From contig JBMNSG010000109.1 of assembly GCA_050945075.1 (NCBI GenBank), positions 1 to 8,060 on the forward strand: a DNA stretch of 8,060 bases, written 5' to 3'. Source of the stretch: UBA7485 sp050945075. GTDB taxonomy: Bacteria > Bacillota > Clostridia > Eubacteriales > Eubacteriaceae. The notes beneath the pieces are model-generated. The model saw only the letters and a list, made by a program, of their open reading frames with translations, did no database searches and was not told the origin of the DNA. This document shows, piece by piece, positions 5,664 to 8,060 of this stretch (the first letter of the stretch is position 1; every line of letters begins with the position of its first letter). A program made the position numbers and the translations under genes.

Positions 5664-7751
5664 TCAGCTCTCCAGTGTGTATTCGTATTTCTCGATCAGC
5701 GCCGCTGCTTCCTCCGGGGTTTTCACCTGATGGATTTCTTTTTTAAAGGTGTCAGTCTGCAAAATATTGACCAGATTGAAGAATGCTTTCAAGTGCGTTT
5801 TATGGTCCACTGCACTCAGGCAGCAAACCAGATCCACCGGTTTCAGATCTTCATCATCAAAATGGACTGGTTCCTGAAGGCGGATCAGATTCATACCAAC
5901 TTTAACACTTCCCTGTTCCAGTCCTTCATGCGGAAAAGCAAAACCATCTGTCAAAACGATATATTGGCCATTTTCATCGATATTGTGAATCATGGCATCA
6001 ATATAACGTTCTTCAATATAACCGCGTTCCAAAAGTTTCGCTGCTGATTTTCTGACGGCTTCCCGCCAGTCATGTGCTGTTACATCGAGCTGAATATGAC
6101 TGGCCGGCAGCAGATGATGCAGAGAAGGGGCAAAGATATCGGTATCGCTCCCCGCCGGTTGTTTGAAATAACTGCGCACGGCTTTACGAATTTCCGGAAT
6201 CAGAGCTTCCGCCTGTTCAGGTGCAATTGTCTGGATAATCGGCCTGAGCCGCTCAATCATTCCTCTGGCAGTCAATTCGCGTTCACCGATTCTGGACGGC
6301 AGATTACGGCTGTTGCGTAATGTATCGATCTTATTGCCAACACGAATATAGTCTTCATCACTGAGCATTGGAGAAACAACAACGTATTCAAGCCGGCAGC
6401 CTTCCAGTGGAACAGTAGAAATAATAAAATCCGCAGCATCCTGCTGAATGTTTTTTGCTTCGTGTGAAGAAATTACGTCGACAATCTGAAAATTAAAATG
6501 TTTTTTCAGTTTTTCCATTAACAGCTGTGATGTTCCGATTCCTGCATGACAGGCGACAATCACATGAAACACAATTTCCTTGTTCTTTTTTCTTTCCAGG
6601 GCTGCGCAAATATGTATGGCAATATAACTGATTTCAATGGATTCCAGCGGCCTTCCTGCATAATTTTCAATACTGCTCAGGTTATTCGTGACTGCTTCCA
6701 CAATTTCCGGGTTGTCTTCGAGCACCTCGTCCACTACCTCTGTTTCCGGATAACCTGTAGGAATCACTGATAAAATTGACTCCAGATGATTCGATAAATT
6801 CTCATAGAAATCATAATCATTGTTCAAATTGATTTCCAGCTCGTCGGAGACTTGCTCAATAAACTGACGTGTCATCAGTTGAATTTTAATTGGCTCCTTC
6901 TCTGAGGAGTCCTGTTTGATATATCTGGCGGATGTGAGAATCTCGCTTAAAAACTGAACCTCATCCTCTGTAGAATGAATTCCACAATATTGAGTCATGT
7001 ATTTAAGCGTATCCTGTGCCATCCTGTACTTGAAATTATCGATTTTTTTTCTGGGTTCAATGTATTCGCCCTGAAGATTGCGATTGACCATAATCCCCAG
7101 ATAAAGCAATATGCTCCGAAAGGACTCATCAGTGAGAAAACTCTTGTATTGATGCTCCTGCTCACTTAATATCTTCTGTATTGTAATGCTGTCGCCAGAC
7201 TGGATACTGACGCGGCTGGCTATTACACTCTCTGAAGCACCTGGCTGCCCGCCGGACATGTTAATCTGCATCAGGAACAAACGTTTATCGCTTTCCAGAC
7301 CTTCTACCCGCAGACCCTTGTTGGGATGTGATGTAACTGTCAGATTTCCTGATTTAATATAGTCTTTGATCCCGTTCAGATCACTGATAACCGTAGCCCT
7401 GCTCACAAAAAGTGAATCCGCAATTGCAGACAACGTCAGATACCCGGGGGAACTGACAAGCATCGCCGAAGCAATGCTCATGCGTTCATCCCGTGAAAGC
7501 TTATACGAATAAAAATCATCGTTTTTAACCAGAGATCTGACCTGTCCGAATTCCAGACTCTTTGCAATACGGCCGCCTTTCTCCAGTGAAAGCAGCGGTA
7601 ACTCATTCTCCGATAGAAAATCATTGATCGTATTAATGTCATTACGGATCGTTCGCGTTGAAACCTGAAACTGGTCTGATAATTCGCCAATAGTAACTGC
7701 ATCGTCAGATGCATCGAGTACCTTAATAATTGAAATCGTTCTCTTATTCAT
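5664..7751 (-). CDS. PRD-containing PTS-regulated transcriptional activator (MtlR/LicR type)
   Basis: A 695-residue DNA-binding activator controlled by PTS phosphorylation, probably acting on the adjacent gat operon. Domains (numbering from the ATG at 7749-7751): winged helix at about 1-62 ('TIGELSDQFQVSTRTIRNDI'); second Mga/HTH at about 85-150 ('LTLSAIADSLFVSRATVISDL'); PRD1 about 205-298; PRD2 about 305-392 with both expected histidines, His322 ('NHLESIL') and His380 ('IAIHICAALER'); EIIB-Gat-like domain with Cys401 ('VACHAGIGTS'); and C-terminal EIIA domain with His608 ('GFAFPHEG'). The order and spacing follow Bacillus MtlR, where HPr phosphorylation of PRD2 activates and EIIA phosphorylation of the EIIB-like Cys inhibits. 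In PRD1 the two histidine positions appear to be Tyr217 and Glu270. An in-frame GTG at 7755-7757 overlaps the AGGTGA ribosome binding site, so the ATG is preferred. A terminator follows the gene. Confidence 0.93.
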   Translation of the reverse strand: MNKRTISIIKVLDASDDAVTIGELSDQFQVSTRTIRNDINTINDFLSENELPLLSLEKGGRIAKSLEFGQVRSLVKNDDFYSYKLSRDERMSIASAMLVSSPGYLTLSAIADSLFVSRATVISDLNGIKDYIKSGNLTVTSHPNKGLRVEGLESDKRLFLMQINMSGGQPGASESVIASRVSIQSGDSITIQKILSEQEHQYKSFLTDESFRSILLYLGIMVNRNLQGEYIEPRKKIDNFKYRMAQDTLKYMTQYCGIHSTEDEVQFLSEILTSARYIKQDSSEKEPIKIQLMTRQFIEQVSDELEINLNNDYDFYENLSNHLESILSVIPTGYPETEVVDEVLEDNPEIVEAVTNNLSSIENYAGRPLESIEISYIAIHICAALERKKNKEIVFHVIVACHAGIGTSQLLMEKLKKHFNFQIVDVISSHEAKNIQQDAADFIISTVPLEGCRLEYVVVSPMLSDEDYIRVGNKIDTLRNSRNLPSRIGERELTARGMIERLRPIIQTIAPEQAEALIPEIRKAVRSYFKQPAGSDTDIFAPSLHHLLPASHIQLDVTAHDWREAVRKSAAKLLERGYIEERYIDAMIHNIDENGQYIVLTDGFAFPHEGLEQGSVKVGMNLIRLQEPVHFDDEDLKPVDLVCCLSAVDHKTHLKAFFNLVNILQTDTFKKEIHQVKTPEEAAALIEKYEYTLES

Positions 7752-7753
7752 GT

Positions 7754-7781
7754 TCACCTGCCAATATGCAAGAGTATTATA
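7754..7781 (-). promoter_or_regulatory. Candidate promoter and ribosome binding site of the regulator gene
   Basis: The minus strand carries a perfect TATAAT at 7776-7781 and AGGTGA at 7754-7759, just before the ATG at 7749-7751. The implied leader is under 20 bases. No good -35 box is visible: at normal spacing that position falls in the GC-rich stem of the upstream terminator (about 7798-7804). The -10 call is reasonable but the promoter as a whole is uncertain. Confidence 0.45.
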
Positions 7782-7797
7782 GAAAAGATGAATATAT

Positions 7798-7832
7798 CAG
7801 GCCGACCCGGGTTTTCTATCCGGGCCGGCCTG
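7798..7832 (-). terminator. GC-rich intrinsic terminator after the upstream gene
   Basis: The arms CAGGCCG and CGGCCTG are extended inward by CCCGG/CCGGG around a nine-base loop. As minus-strand RNA this gives about 13 continuous pairs including one G-U; the plus-strand version has an A-C mismatch, so the minus orientation is favoured. It lies 36 bases after the stop codon at 7869. The following U-tract is weak (AUAUAUUCAUCUUUUCU), so termination may be partial. Confidence 0.65.
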
Positions 7833-7868
7833 CTTGATTTGTACTGAAATAATGTAGTTTAAAATATT

Positions 7869-8060
7869 TTATAGAAAAGACTGAAATAATTTTATCATAT
7901 TTTTTGCCGAACTGGCGGTTTTAGAGGCCAGATTGGTACCGGGATCAAAATAGTTGATTTCTACAAAAGCAGCATACAGTTCCTTGAGCCGGTCCAGAGA
8001 AAGCTCATCGTTGAGGACATAAACAGTCCTTGATTCCCCCTGCACAGGGACAGAAGACAA
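7869..8060 (-). CDS. C-terminal end of an unrecognised protein
   Basis: An open frame enters from the right edge and ends with TAA at 7869-7871, giving 64 codons including the stop. No start is assigned, because the frame is still open at the edge and the first codon in view is TTG. The visible part includes 'RTVYVLNDELSLDRLKELY' and ends 'NMIKLFQSFL'. It looks like a soluble alpha-beta domain end, with a predicted amphipathic helix near 'SLDRLKELYAAFVEI'. There is no cysteine, no membrane segment and no motif that I can assign to a family. It is followed by its own terminator and separated from the regulator by 117 bases, so it is probably not part of the galactitol unit. It could be coding by chance, but the open frame, the stop followed by a terminator and the orientation make a real gene likely. 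Confidence 0.55.
   Translation of the reverse strand: MSSVPVQGESRTVYVLNDELSLDRLKELYAAFVEINYFDPGTNLASKTASSAKNMIKLFQSFL

Noticed and set aside
7752..7757. GTG start two codons upstream of the regulator ATG
   Set aside because: The GTG is part of the AGGTGA ribosome binding site; the ATG at 7749-7751 has suitable spacing.
7777..7890. Direct repeats TTATAGAAAAGA (7777-7788 and 7869-7880) and ACTGAAATAAT (7843-7853 and 7880-7890)
   Set aside because: Short A-rich repeats, partly in the end of a coding region; no spacing or symmetry suggests a site.

Overview
The window reads almost entirely from the minus strand. It holds one catabolic gene cluster for a six-carbon polyol, most likely galactitol, with its dedicated regulator. 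Compact operon spacing, purine-rich Shine-Dalgarno sites, a sigma-A-like -10 box, moderate base composition and an MtlR/LicR-type PRD regulator point to a low-to-moderate GC member of the Bacillota, plausibly a gut anaerobe. I cannot name the genus.

Layout in the direction of transcription (high to low coordinates). 8060-7869: C-terminal end of an unrecognised gene, followed by a GC-rich terminator hairpin at 7798-7832. 7751-5664: a 695-residue PTS-controlled transcriptional activator (HTH, HTH, PRD1, PRD2, EIIB-like, EIIA-like). 5663-5403: a 261-base control region with a long terminator hairpin, two copies of a 24-base element that share the dyad TTTCA-N8-TGAAA, a TATGAT -10 box and a leader of about 105 bases. 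Then come gatA (5402-4938), gatB (4941-4657), gatC (4578-3127), gatD (3108-2059), a PfkB-family sugar-phosphate kinase (1977-1045), a class II ketose-bisphosphate aldolase of the GatY/KbaY group (1024-170) and the first 53 codons of a LacX-type aldose-1-epimerase homologue (161-1, running off the edge).

How it works together (inference from family knowledge). The GatABC phosphotransferase imports galactitol as galactitol-1-phosphate. GatD oxidises it to tagatose-6-phosphate. The kinase makes tagatose-1,6-bisphosphate, and the aldolase splits this to dihydroxyacetone phosphate and glyceraldehyde-3-phosphate. The cassette therefore carries every step from outside the cell to glycolysis. It resembles the enteric gat operon, but has its own kinase and no GatZ-like subunit within the window. 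The regulator carries PTS-phosphorylatable modules like those of MtlR, so it can sense both general PTS state and flux through the galactitol transporter.

The most interesting signal is the pair of related 24-base elements upstream of the gat promoter. One of them forms the upper half of the terminator hairpin of the regulator gene, so the same DNA may serve as both operator and terminator. No mobile element, CRISPR array, tRNA or rRNA was seen.
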